Assembly (NCBI GenBank): GCA_964392665.1
Contig: CAYMQB010000022.1
Coordinates: 1-41,484 of the forward strand
Source of the DNA: CAYMQB01 sp964392665
GTDB taxonomy: Bacteria; Hydrothermota; E44-bin80
Length of the DNA stretch: 41,484 nt
Reading direction: 5' to 3'
In this document: one piece after another, positions 14,070 to 21,899 of the stretch
Layout of the letters: every line of letters begins with the position of its first letter
Numbering within the stretch: position 1 is the first letter of the stretch
Program-made: the position numbers and the translations under genes
The notes under the pieces: model-generated
What the model saw: only the letters and a program-made list of their open reading frames with translations
Told to the model about the DNA's origin: nothing
Database searches by the model: none

Positions 14070-15356
14070 TTAGAACTTGGTCGTCGACGCAAAGTGGAAC
14101 TTCTTTGCAAAAATTGAAGGCACAAGAAATCTTCCTTCCACTCTCTCTGGTTTTCCCAGATATTTCACTTTCGATAGTATTGTGAACGGTGAATCATTAA
14201 ATCGCATATTCTTAACAGCCTTTGAAATCTTCCCATTTTCAATAAGAAAAAGCCCATCCCTGGTCATTCCCGTTAATACCAAATCTTTTCTATTAACGAA
14301 TCTAATATACCATAACCGTGTTATCAAAAGCCCATAATTAACCTTTTTAACCATTTCTTCTCTTGTTGTTCTGGTCCCCTTCATAATCACGTTAGAAGGC
14401 ATTCCTGTTGGTTTTAATCCTTTCTTCTTTGCCCAATAGCGTGTGGTCCATAGTTTTTTGAGTATTCCATCCTTTATCCAGGCGTGCTTTGTCAGGGGTA
14501 ATCCATCGCTTTCAACATCAAAAGGAACCCCAGGAATTTTTGAATTGAGAGGATCGGAAAATATCGTTACATTGTTCGAAGCAATCTTTTTCCCTAATTT
14601 TCTGGAAAAATAACTCCAGCCTTCGTCAGAGCTTCTCCTCTCCATCAAAAATTTAAGATACCACATCAGGCTACCGAGTGCAATGGGCTCTAAAAGAACA
14701 GGATAATCACCGGGTTTAATCTTAACCGCCTTCCTGCCCATTTCCGCCTTGTTTAGTGCAACATTGAAGGCTCTCTCTACATCTATCTTTCTCACATCCT
14801 CTTCCGTCTCTTCAGCAAAACCACTGGAACCATCTACTGATACTGTAACCGAAAAATCTGCATTGGTTAAACTGTGGCTTGCAAAAAAACCCTTTGTATT
14901 CATGATGCATATTTTTCTTCTTCCATTATAAAAAATCCCTGCCACTTTCGCATTTTTACTCTTAAGCTTTTTCACAACTTTCAGGATTGATTTTGCCTTC
15001 GTCTGAGGTGTTATTCTGGTCGTTGAAGCCACATCCATTTGTACATTATTACATGGCTCTGGCTTTAGTGGAGGCATAAACTCGGGGTCTTTGGGCATAG
15101 CTGATGCAATGGACTCAGCAGTTCTCAGAGTTTTCAGCAAGGATGTGCTATCGATCTTGGTAGTTTTAACCGAACCCACTCTTTCATCTTTTATTGCTTT
15201 AATCGTGATTTCTTCGAGTTTTTTTGACATATTCTGAGTAATCCTGTTCTCTGCAAAACGACTGAGATTGGAATCTTCTCCATTATAATGAAAAATAACA
15301 TCGTCACACTCTTTTTTCTTTTTCAAAAAGCTTATTATTGTTTTATCTATTCTCAT
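14070..15356 (-). CDS. tldE: TldE/PmbA-family protease subunit
   Basis: The 428-residue protein is the PmbA/TldE partner of TldD. In Escherichia coli the TldD-TldE heterodimer is a cytoplasmic zinc-dependent protease that degrades unfolded peptides and matures microcin B17. TldE lacks the catalytic motif, as here. Family features are the N-terminal FHYNGEDSNLSRFAENRITQN strand pattern, MNTKGFFASHS, DGSSGFAEE, the segment VPFDVESDGLPLTKHAWIKDGIL and the C-terminal TRDGLFLIENGKI and FNDSPFTIL. The ATG at 15356 overlaps the TGA of tldD (ATGA), so the two are translationally coupled. Such pairs also occur near RiPP clusters; no precursor peptide is seen here. Length is normal. Confidence 0.92.
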   Translation of the reverse strand: MRIDKTIISFLKKKKECDDVIFHYNGEDSNLSRFAENRITQNMSKKLEEITIKAIKDERVGSVKTTKIDSTSLLKTLRTAESIASAMPKDPEFMPPLKPEPCNNVQMDVASTTRITPQTKAKSILKVVKKLKSKNAKVAGIFYNGRRKICIMNTKGFFASHSLTNADFSVTVSVDGSSGFAEETEEDVRKIDVERAFNVALNKAEMGRKAVKIKPGDYPVLLEPIALGSLMWYLKFLMERRSSDEGWSYFSRKLGKKIASNNVTIFSDPLNSKIPGVPFDVESDGLPLTKHAWIKDGILKKLWTTRYWAKKKGLKPTGMPSNVIMKGTRTTREEMVKKVNYGLLITRLWYIRFVNRKDLVLTGMTRDGLFLIENGKISKAVKNMRFNDSPFTILSKVKYLGKPERVEGRFLVPSIFAKKFHFASTTKF

Positions 15357-16798
15357 TTCTTGCCCCTTTCCACACTTATTTTTCTAAACAATGCATAGGG
15401 TGCTCCGTTTGTCATCTGCGCCCTCTGCACTGGTTCACCCTTTCCACAGTTGAATATTCCCCTGGGCTCCCAATATTTTCTTCCTGAAAGTCCGTCAAGG
15501 CTGCCCCAGAATTTCGGTGTTATCGAATGATATATAACATCTCTTAGCATCTTTCCTTTCTTCCCGTTTTTGATTTCGTAAAAAAGGTCCCCACCAAACT
15601 GGAAATTCAATCTCCTTTGGTCTATGGAGAAACTCCCTCTACCCTCAATATACACACCATCCTTTACTCTGGACATCAGCTCATCCGGAGAAACATCTTT
15701 CTTTCCAGGTGCAAGATAAAGATTTGGAATACGGTTAATCGGAAAACTATAGTATGCATCTGCTCTTCCAGAACCACGGCTTCTTCTTTTCCCTATTAAA
15801 CCCGCAACCTCCCTCGTTGAACTATAATCAACAAGAATGCCATCTTTTATAACATTCCATTTTTGACATTTGACACCTTCGTCATCGTAGCCAGTTGTTG
15901 CAAGACCGCCAGGCAGTGTATTATCCGCAACAAAATTCACCAGTTTGCTTCCATATCTGAAATTCCCTAACTTCTCTGGTGTCGCAAAACTCCTCCCGGC
16001 AAAATTGGTTTCGTATCCCATTACCCTATCGAGTTCTGTTGGATGACCAACGGATTCATGAATCGTTAAAGAAAGGTGGCATGGATTTAGAACGAGGTCC
16101 TTTTTGCCTTCTTTCGGATATGAAGCGCTCAGCTTCGCAACTGCCTCCTCCGCAATCCTTTCTGCGTTTTCAACCATTTTAAGTGAAAGTATGTGTTCCC
16201 ATCCTGCGTTTTTTGGATAACTCTGGAAAGACCTCATTTGCGAATCATTGCCTTTTAATGCAACTGCCGTATAATCACTGTTAACGGTAATTATTTTTGT
16301 CTTTATAAGGGAACCCTCCTGTGAAGCAAAAATCTGATCCCTTTGATTTACAATAAAATAGGAGTAAACCTTCACGATTGATTTAACATTTAGCATTACC
16401 TCATTGATTTCCATGAGCAGTTCGAGCTTTTCATCTATTCCGATTGAAAATGGATCGATTCTCACAGGAGTTGTGAATTTATCCTTATGCACAGGTTCTT
16501 TCGCAAGTTCTATACCATTTTCGCGCGAAACAAGAGAGCTGGCTTCTGCTATTGAATACGCTTTTTTAACGGTCTTTTCTATCTCTTTTCTGGTAATCCT
16601 ATTCGACGAGGCAAACCCCCATGCACCATTCTTCAAAATCCTAACACCGAAACCATAGATATCCTCATCCCCTATCTCTTTTGGACTTCTATCTATGAGA
16701 ACGATCCTTTGAGACCTGTCATCTGTTATCCGTATATCCGAATAATCCGCACCAAGCTTTTTTGCTCTGGAAACTGCGTATTTACAAAGTGTATCCAT
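15353..16798 (-). CDS. tldD: TldD metalloprotease subunit
   Basis: The 481-residue protein is the catalytic subunit of the TldD/TldE protease. The zinc-binding motif HExxxH is HESVGH (His247, Glu248, His252), in LTIHESVGHPTELDRVMGYE. Other family segments are DIYGFGVRILKNGAWGFAS, TTGYDDEGVKCQKWNVIKDG, SGRADAYYSFPINRIPNLYL and the C-terminal GKGEPVQRAQMTNGAP. Length is normal. AAAGGAGCAG precedes the ATG by two bases. A sigma-70-type promoter lies about 75 bases upstream, with a palindrome in its spacer that may be an operator. It is divergent from the por operon. The target in this organism is unknown. Confidence 0.95.
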   Translation of the reverse strand: MDTLCKYAVSRAKKLGADYSDIRITDDRSQRIVLIDRSPKEIGDEDIYGFGVRILKNGAWGFASSNRITRKEIEKTVKKAYSIAEASSLVSRENGIELAKEPVHKDKFTTPVRIDPFSIGIDEKLELLMEINEVMLNVKSIVKVYSYFIVNQRDQIFASQEGSLIKTKIITVNSDYTAVALKGNDSQMRSFQSYPKNAGWEHILSLKMVENAERIAEEAVAKLSASYPKEGKKDLVLNPCHLSLTIHESVGHPTELDRVMGYETNFAGRSFATPEKLGNFRYGSKLVNFVADNTLPGGLATTGYDDEGVKCQKWNVIKDGILVDYSSTREVAGLIGKRRSRGSGRADAYYSFPINRIPNLYLAPGKKDVSPDELMSRVKDGVYIEGRGSFSIDQRRLNFQFGGDLFYEIKNGKKGKMLRDVIYHSITPKFWGSLDGLSGRKYWEPRGIFNCGKGEPVQRAQMTNGAPYALFRKISVERGKK

Positions 16799-16873
16799 TA
16801 CTGCTCCTTTCTATGCAAAAAATATAATTAGATAACTATGAATTTTCGACATCTCAAAAAAAACTATACTGCT

Positions 16874-16902
16874 TTAATACAGCATATTGCTGCTTTTGTC
16901 AA
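16874..16902 (-). promoter_or_regulatory. Sigma-70-type promoter for tldD-tldE with palindrome in the spacer
   Basis: Minus strand TTGACA, 17-base spacer, TATTAA. The spacer holds the perfect palindrome CAGCAATATGCTG (16880-16892), placed where a repressor would block polymerase. Confidence 0.65.
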
Positions 16903-16927
16903 GTAGTGATTTTTTTTCTTTTTTTGC

Positions 16928-16956
16928 TTGACGAAACTTGCAAATAGTGTTACAAA
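16928..16956 (+). promoter_or_regulatory. Sigma-70-type promoter for the por operon
   Basis: TTGACG, 17-base spacer, TACAAA. It lies about 58 bases before the porG ATG and is divergent from the tldD promoter. Confidence 0.55.
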
Positions 16957-17014
16957 TAAAGACTGCTTAAGTTTGTGTACCAAAACCTTCATTATAAAAC
17001 TCGGAGGAGGCTTG

Positions 17015-17593
17015 ATGAAAGAGATTTTCGAAATACGATGGCACGGAAGAGGAGGTCAAGGAGCAAAAACTGCTGCCCTTCTTTTCGGAGACGCAGCATT
17101 GTCAACGGGTAAATACATTCAGGCTTTTCCTGAATACGGTCCTGAAAGAATGGGCGCACCTGTCCAATCTTTCAATAGATTGAGCGACAAACCAATTACA
17201 ATACACAGTGGAATAACCAATCCGGACATAGTAATTGTCCTTGATCCCAGTCTTATGAAATCGATTGATGTAACAGCAGGGCTACCGGAAAATGGCATTT
17301 TACTTGTAAATACCAATAAATCACCTCAAGAGATTCGAAAAGAATTGGATATGAAAGGCAGAAAAATTGCGACCTGTGATGCATACAAGATTTCCGAGGA
17401 AACCATCGGGAAAAAAATCCCAAATACCCCAATGCTGGGTGCGCTTATCGGCATCACCGGAATTCTTGATTTCGAACAGATGTTAAAAGACACGGAAGAG
17501 AAACTGAACAAGAAATTTGCCGGGAGACCTGAAATAGTTAAAGGTAATATAAACTCAATAAAGAAGGCATTTGAGGAGGTGAAAGGAGAATGA
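17015..17593 (+). CDS. porG: 2-oxoacid (pyruvate):ferredoxin oxidoreductase, gamma subunit
   Basis: The 192-residue gamma subunit belongs to the four-subunit oxidoreductase that converts pyruvate and CoA to acetyl-CoA, CO2 and reduced ferredoxin in the cytoplasm. The N-terminal EIRWHGRGGQGAKTAALLFG and EYGPERMGAPVQSFNR are the hallmark of the subunit, and TPMLGALIGITG follows. Start: GGAGGAGG lies just before the ATG at 17015, excluding an upstream in-frame TTG inside the promoter. It is the first gene of the porG-porD-porA-porB order found in Thermotoga and archaea. Its TGA overlaps the ATG of porD (ATGA). Pyruvate is the likely substrate; other 2-oxoacids are possible. Confidence 0.93.
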   Translation: MKEIFEIRWHGRGGQGAKTAALLFGDAALSTGKYIQAFPEYGPERMGAPVQSFNRLSDKPITIHSGITNPDIVIVLDPSLMKSIDVTAGLPENGILLVNTNKSPQEIRKELDMKGRKIATCDAYKISEETIGKKIPNTPMLGALIGITGILDFEQMLKDTEEKLNKKFAGRPEIVKGNINSIKKAFEEVKGE

Positions 17594-17865
17594 AAAAGGG
17601 GTGGAAAGATTTAGCTATAGGAACACAGATCAAAAAAGCTGGTTCAAGCGAAGATTTCAAGACAGGTGATTGGAGAACTGAAAAACCTATAATAGATTTC
17701 GATAAATGTATACATTGCTTAATATGCTGGGTATACTGCCCTGATTCATCAATAATCGTTAAAGATGGCAAAGTCGAAGGTGTAAATTACGACTTTTGCA
17801 AGGGCTGTGGAATCTGTGCAGAAGAATGTCCAAAAGACGCCATTTCTATGAAATCAGATACATAA
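17590..17865 (+). CDS. porD: 2-oxoacid (pyruvate):ferredoxin oxidoreductase, delta subunit (2[4Fe-4S])
   Basis: The 91-residue ferredoxin-like subunit carries two [4Fe-4S] binding motifs: CIHCLICWVYCP and CKGCGICAEECP, each CxxCxxCxxxCP. It relays electrons from the thiamine site in the beta subunit to external ferredoxin. The N-terminal part with WRTEKPIIDFDKC is typical of PorD. The gene overlaps porG by four bases and lies 31 bases before porA. The ferredoxin encoded at 33.0 kb is a plausible electron acceptor. Confidence 0.95.
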   Translation: MKKGWKDLAIGTQIKKAGSSEDFKTGDWRTEKPIIDFDKCIHCLICWVYCPDSSIIVKDGKVEGVNYDFCKGCGICAEECPKDAISMKSDT

Positions 17866-17896
17866 AAAGCAATAAATATCTTTGGAGGATTTTCCT

Positions 17897-19075
17897 ATGG
17901 AGAAAATGATAGTTGCAAAAACAGGAAACGAGGCAATGGCCGAAGCAATGAGGCAGATAAATCCAGATGTTGTTGCTGCATACCCTATAACACCGGCAAC
18001 AGAGGTTGTCCAACTATTCAGTAAGTTTGTTGCTGATGGAAGGGTGGATACAGAATTTGTTCCTGTGGAGAGTGAACACAGTGCTTTAAGTGCCTGTGTT
18101 GGTGCTGCAGCTGCGGGTGGAAGGGTTATGACATCAACCGCTTCACAAGGACTTGCTCTAATGCATGAGGTACTGTTTATTGCCGCTGGTTTAAGATTGC
18201 CGATTGTCATATGTGAAGTCAACAGATCCTTATCAGGTCCTATAAATATCCACTGTGACCATTCTGATACAATGGCTGCAAGAGACTCGGGATGGATTCA
18301 GTTGTATTCCGAAGACTCTCAAGAAGCATACAACAATACAATACAGGCAATGAAGATAGCAGAAAAGGTCTTCCTTCCCGCAATGGTAACGGCAGATGCT
18401 TTTATAATTAGTCATTCACTGGAAAGACTCGAGCTTATTCCGGATGAAGAAGTGCAGTCATTTCTTGGTAAACACCAAAAACCTTATGACCTACTCGATT
18501 TAGATAATCCGATTACACTTGGAGGTCTCGACCTGCAGGATTACTTCTTTGAACACAAAAGACAAGAAATAGAAGCTATGAAGGACGCAAAGGAGGCAAT
18601 AATAGAAGTGGGTAAGGAATTTGGTAAAATATTTGGCACCGAATATGGCTTTTTTGAAAAATACAGAATGGATGACGCAGATATTGCAATCATAACGCTC
18701 GGTTCCAGCGCAGGAACAACAAAGGTCGTCGTTGATGCATTGAGAAAACAAGGGAAAAAGGCGGGTCTCCTGAAAATAAGGGTATTCAGACCGTTTGCCA
18801 ATAAGGAACTGAAAAAGGAAATCGAAAATCTGAAAGCTGTAGCAGTTCTTGATAGAGCAGATGGAATGAGTTCATTTGGTGGTCCGGTTTTTCACGAGGT
18901 TAGATCGTGTATGTATGAATCAGAAAAGAAACCCCTGACGAAAAACTACATTTACGGACTTGGAGGTAGAGATATCTTCCCCGAAGATATCGAAACCGTT
19001 TACAATGATCTATACAAAGATGTAGAAAAGGGTAAAATAGAAAATCTAATAAACTATCTTGGCGTCAGAGAATAG
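17897..19075 (+). CDS. porA: 2-oxoacid (pyruvate):ferredoxin oxidoreductase, alpha subunit
   Basis: The 392-residue alpha subunit carries the thiamine pyrophosphate pyrimidine-side domain and the CoA-related C-terminal transketolase-like domain. Recognisable parts are GNEAMAEAMRQINPDVVAAY, PITPATEVVQLF, EFVPVESEHSALS, GAAAAGGRVMTSTASQGLAL, and the second domain with IITLGSSAGTTKVVVDALR and GLLKIRVFRPF. The length matches the four-subunit class. GGAGG is eight bases before the ATG at 17897, so an upstream in-frame TTG is not used. It is followed by porB after eight bases. The set works as one complex for pyruvate oxidation, or reverse carboxylation in autotrophs. Confidence 0.95.
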   Translation: MEKMIVAKTGNEAMAEAMRQINPDVVAAYPITPATEVVQLFSKFVADGRVDTEFVPVESEHSALSACVGAAAAGGRVMTSTASQGLALMHEVLFIAAGLRLPIVICEVNRSLSGPINIHCDHSDTMAARDSGWIQLYSEDSQEAYNNTIQAMKIAEKVFLPAMVTADAFIISHSLERLELIPDEEVQSFLGKHQKPYDLLDLDNPITLGGLDLQDYFFEHKRQEIEAMKDAKEAIIEVGKEFGKIFGTEYGFFEKYRMDDADIAIITLGSSAGTTKVVVDALRKQGKKAGLLKIRVFRPFANKELKKEIENLKAVAVLDRADGMSSFGGPVFHEVRSCMYESEKKPLTKNYIYGLGGRDIFPEDIETVYNDLYKDVEKGKIENLINYLGVRE

Positions 19076-19083
19076 GGGGATCA

Positions 19084-20010
19084 ATGGCAAGCTTAAAACA
19101 ACTATCCGCTGAAAAAGATCTTTTTGCAAGCGGTCACAGAGCGTGTGCCGGTTGTGGTGCAAGCGTAATTTTAAGACAGGTTTCTTTAACCGCTGGAAAG
19201 GACACAGTTTTCGTTGGTGCAACAGGATGTATGGAAGTAGTATCTACAATCTTCCCTTACACTGCGTGGAAGATTCCGTTTCTGCATAATGCCTTCGAAA
19301 ACTCGGCAGCTACTGCAAGTGGCGTTGAAGCTACATATAGAGCATTAAAAAAGAGAGGCGAAATAACAAAAAAGGTAAACATAATTGCTTTCGGAGGTGA
19401 TGGCGGAACTTATGATATAGGTTTTCAGTCCCTATCCGGAGCAATGGAAAGAAGACACAACATGCTCTATATCTGTTACAACAACGAGGCTTATATGAAT
19501 ACAGGAATTCAAAGGTCGAGTGCAACACCTTTTGGAGCACACACAACAACTTCCCCTGCGGGGACAGTCATTCCAGGAAAACAACAATTTCCGAAAGACC
19601 TGACAGAGGCAATAGCGGCACATGATATTCCCTTTGTGGCACAAGCTGCACCGCATAACTGGGCTGATCTTACAAGAAAAGTGACAAAAGCACTTTCAAT
19701 AGACGGTCCGACTTTTATCAACATACTATCGCCCTGTCCCCTTGGATGGGCGTATCCTCCAAACCTTACGATGAAAATATCGAAGTTGGCAGCGGAAACC
19801 TGTTTTTGGCCCCTTTATGAGGTCGAAAACGGTGTCCACAAAATCAACTTCAAACCAAAGGAGAAAAAACCTATAACCGAATGGATGAAACTTCAAGGAC
19901 GTTTCCGACATCTCTTGAAAGAAGAAAACGCTCACATAATTGAATTAGCACAACAAGAGATAGATAGAAAATGGAATAGACTACTAAGGATGGTAGAAGC
20001 GAAAATTTAA
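19084..20010 (+). CDS. porB: 2-oxoacid (pyruvate):ferredoxin oxidoreductase, beta subunit
   Basis: The 308-residue beta subunit binds thiamine pyrophosphate and the proximal [4Fe-4S] cluster. The cluster cysteines are in GHRACAGCGASV and GCMEVV, with a further Cys in the C-terminal part (AETCFWP). The TPP-magnesium motif is GDGGTYDIG followed by NNEAYMNTG. The segment TPFGAHTTTSP matches the pyruvate-type enzyme rather than the 2-oxoglutarate type. GGGGGA precedes the ATG. It closes the por set; the MglB-like gene starts 35 bases later on the same strand, so read-through into the Mgl genes is likely. Confidence 0.95.
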   Translation: MASLKQLSAEKDLFASGHRACAGCGASVILRQVSLTAGKDTVFVGATGCMEVVSTIFPYTAWKIPFLHNAFENSAATASGVEATYRALKKRGEITKKVNIIAFGGDGGTYDIGFQSLSGAMERRHNMLYICYNNEAYMNTGIQRSSATPFGAHTTTSPAGTVIPGKQQFPKDLTEAIAAHDIPFVAQAAPHNWADLTRKVTKALSIDGPTFINILSPCPLGWAYPPNLTMKISKLAAETCFWPLYEVENGVHKINFKPKEKKPITEWMKLQGRFRHLLKEENAHIIELAQQEIDRKWNRLLRMVEAKI

Positions 20011-20045
20011 AAGGAATAACGAAACGATAGAAATAGGTTACAAAC

Positions 20046-20543
20046 ATGCCTTTTGAAAGTGTTAATATCTTTGAGCAAGATTTCTGGGAAATAAATGAAA
20101 ATCTCGAACATCTGAAGAAAGAAGCAAATGCTGAAAGTGTGCTTCTTATTGACAAGGCAGGGCAATTAATCACAAGTACAGGTGACGTAACCGAGATGGA
20201 CATGTCGGCTTTTGCCTCTCTCTCAGCAGCAGATTTCGCAGCAACAAGTCAACTTGCATCTTTAATAGGTGAGAACGAGTTCAACACACTATTTCATCAA
20301 GGCAAGAACCTCAGTCTCTATGTATCTGTTATTGCTCAAAGCGTAATTCTCGTCGTAATCTTTAGCAAGAAAACTACACTTGGCCTTGTCAGACTGAGGG
20401 TGAATAGTATCTCTAAAAAACTCAATGAAATATTCGCGCACATTTTCGAGAAACTTGGCGCAGCGAAGGAAGAAAGACAAAAGAATTTCGGTGAAGATTT
20501 CTTCAAAGAGGCTGACAGTGAAATCGATAATCTTTTTACCTAA
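20046..20543 (+). CDS. Roadblock/LC7-domain protein (MglB-like)
   Basis: The 165-residue protein has a roadblock/LC7 domain: AESVLLIDKAGQLITSTGD, the helix MDMSAFASLSAADFAATSQLA, the strand EFNTLFHQGKNLSLYVSVIAQ and SVILVVIF, then a helix. MglB is the GTPase-activating partner of the Ras-like protein MglA and forms dimers. The last 60 residues after the domain are charged and helical. The mglA-like gene follows after six bases, as in known mglBA operons. These pairs set cell polarity for gliding or type IV pili in Myxococcus and Thermus. No motility genes are nearby, so the role here is open. The Shine-Dalgarno is weak. Confidence 0.88.
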   Translation: MPFESVNIFEQDFWEINENLEHLKKEANAESVLLIDKAGQLITSTGDVTEMDMSAFASLSAADFAATSQLASLIGENEFNTLFHQGKNLSLYVSVIAQSVILVVIFSKKTTLGLVRLRVNSISKKLNEIFAHIFEKLGAAKEERQKNFGEDFFKEADSEIDNLFT

Positions 20544-20549
20544 GATTTA

Positions 20550-21131
20550 ATGTCACTAATCAACTACGCTTCAAGAGAAATAAATTGCAAGATCGTTTAC
20601 TACGGTCCTGGACTTGGTGGAAAAACAACAAACTTAAAATATATCTACTCGAAAATCGCACCAGGGATAAGAGGAAAACTCATAAGTCTTGCAACAGAAC
20701 TTGATAGAACTCTATTTTTTGATTTCCTTCCCGTTGATGTAGGAACAATTAAGGGATTCAAGACGAGATTTCATCTATACACCGTTCCGGGACAGGTTTA
20801 TTATAATGCCTCCCGTAAATTGATATTGAAGGGAGTTGATGGTATAATATTCGTGGCAGATTCGCAGATTGAACGCTTCGACGATAACATCGATAGTATG
20901 GAAAACATGAAGCTGAATGTTGCAAACATAGGATTATCAACCAGTACAATCCCCTTGGTGATTCAATATAACAAAAGAGACCTTCCAAATATCTCACCAC
21001 TGGACAAACTCGAAACCGTTTTGAATCCTCAAAGGGTACCGTATTATGAAGCGGTCGCTACTCAAGGAGTTGGAGTATTTGATACACTTAAAGCCTGCAG
21101 TAAAATTGTAATAAGAACACTAAGTAGGTAA
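20550..21131 (+). CDS. MglA-family Ras-like GTPase
   Basis: The 193-residue small GTPase has the P-loop GPGLGGKTT (residues 19-27), the MglA-specific G3 motif TVPGQ in place of DTAGQ, and the G4 motif NKRDLP. The start NYASREINCKIVYYGPGLGGK is nearly diagnostic for MglA. MglA switches between GTP and GDP forms under the control of the MglB roadblock protein encoded just upstream. The gene is followed after six bases by a tiny zinc-ribbon gene and then a helical protein, which may be local partners. Length is normal. A motility role is not supported by neighbours. Confidence 0.93.
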   Translation: MSLINYASREINCKIVYYGPGLGGKTTNLKYIYSKIAPGIRGKLISLATELDRTLFFDFLPVDVGTIKGFKTRFHLYTVPGQVYYNASRKLILKGVDGIIFVADSQIERFDDNIDSMENMKLNVANIGLSTSTIPLVIQYNKRDLPNISPLDKLETVLNPQRVPYYEAVATQGVGVFDTLKACSKIVIRTLSR

Positions 21132-21137
21132 ATTGTA

Positions 21138-21248
21138 ATGTCTGATATAAGAAGGCTAAAATGCTCCAGTTGTGGTGCAACACTTTCCGCTGAACTCACA
21201 TCGTACCCTCATTGTGGGTATCGAAAAAAACACAAAAATGATGAATGA
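21138..21248 (+). CDS. Zinc-ribbon mini-protein (36 residues) downstream of mglA
   Basis: The frame encodes MSDIRRLKCSSCGATLSAEL and then a second half with PHCGY: CxxC followed about 13 residues later by HC, resembling a small zinc-ribbon knuckle with one ligand changed to His. It starts six bases after the mglA stop and ends 8-11 bases inside the next gene, so translation is probably coupled. A second reading is that it is the N-terminal zinc ribbon of the next protein, separated by a +1 frameshift (an A7 run lies at the junction). The frame itself is intact as given. Function is unknown. Confidence 0.6.
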   Translation: MSDIRRLKCSSCGATLSAELTSYPHCGYRKKHKNDE

Positions 21249-21888
21249 AAAAATAAGAACAAATGTTATAGATGCAATCAAACGAATCACAGAGTCAACC
21301 TGGCGAGGGAGAGAACACACTCCCCCTGAAATTGTTAACGACATTAAAAATTTTCTTACTGAAGAGAATGAAACCGTTCTAACGGAAATCGAATGGCAGG
21401 AGCTTCTCGATCAATTTCCAATTGTCGATCTCTCGGGAAACATTTTTAAAGTTAAGGATATTTTTGCTGAAAAATATGGGTATGGTTCCAAAGAATATGG
21501 AGGAGCGCCACAAAGCGACACCGCGACGAAGCCTTGTGAAGCTGAACCAACACCTATTTTGTCCGATAATCCCATCGAGAAAGAACAGGAACTTATCAAA
21601 CAATTACGAGAAGTTAGAAAGCAAGGAGTTAAAAAGATAATATCCTTGTATAACGAGAAATTCTCGAATCTGAAAACTTCACCTACCGACAAAGAACTTA
21701 TCGATTTTATAAAAAACAACGCATTAGAGAAAAAAGAAAATAGAAAGACGATAATTATTGCGCTTGAACGTATCGTCGGTCTGGAAAAAATAAGAAGAGT
21801 TTTTGATATTATCGAGGAGAAACGTCCTTTCGATAGCAAAATGGAACTATTCGAAATGTGGCTAAAAAAACAAAAAAACCAAAAGTGA
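21241..21888 (+). CDS. Helical protein of unknown function in the mgl operon
   Basis: The 215-residue product (an ATG at 21238 is equally possible) is mostly charged helix. It has an N-terminal region (NVIDAIKRITESTWRGREHT and on), a central segment with a short linker rich in Thr, Pro and Glu (about residues 88-110), and a C-terminal helical region (KELIDFIKNNALEKK to MWLKKQKNQK). There is no signal or membrane span and no named family. The gene overlaps the zinc-ribbon frame and ends 11 bases before the GTG of the aminotransferase gene. Its position after mglB-mglA suggests a partner or effector, an inference only. Confidence 0.65.
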   Translation: MNEKIRTNVIDAIKRITESTWRGREHTPPEIVNDIKNFLTEENETVLTEIEWQELLDQFPIVDLSGNIFKVKDIFAEKYGYGSKEYGGAPQSDTATKPCEAEPTPILSDNPIEKEQELIKQLREVRKQGVKKIISLYNEKFSNLKTSPTDKELIDFIKNNALEKKENRKTIIIALERIVGLEKIRRVFDIIEEKRPFDSKMELFEMWLKKQKNQK

Positions 21889-21899
21889 GAGGAGGAAAA

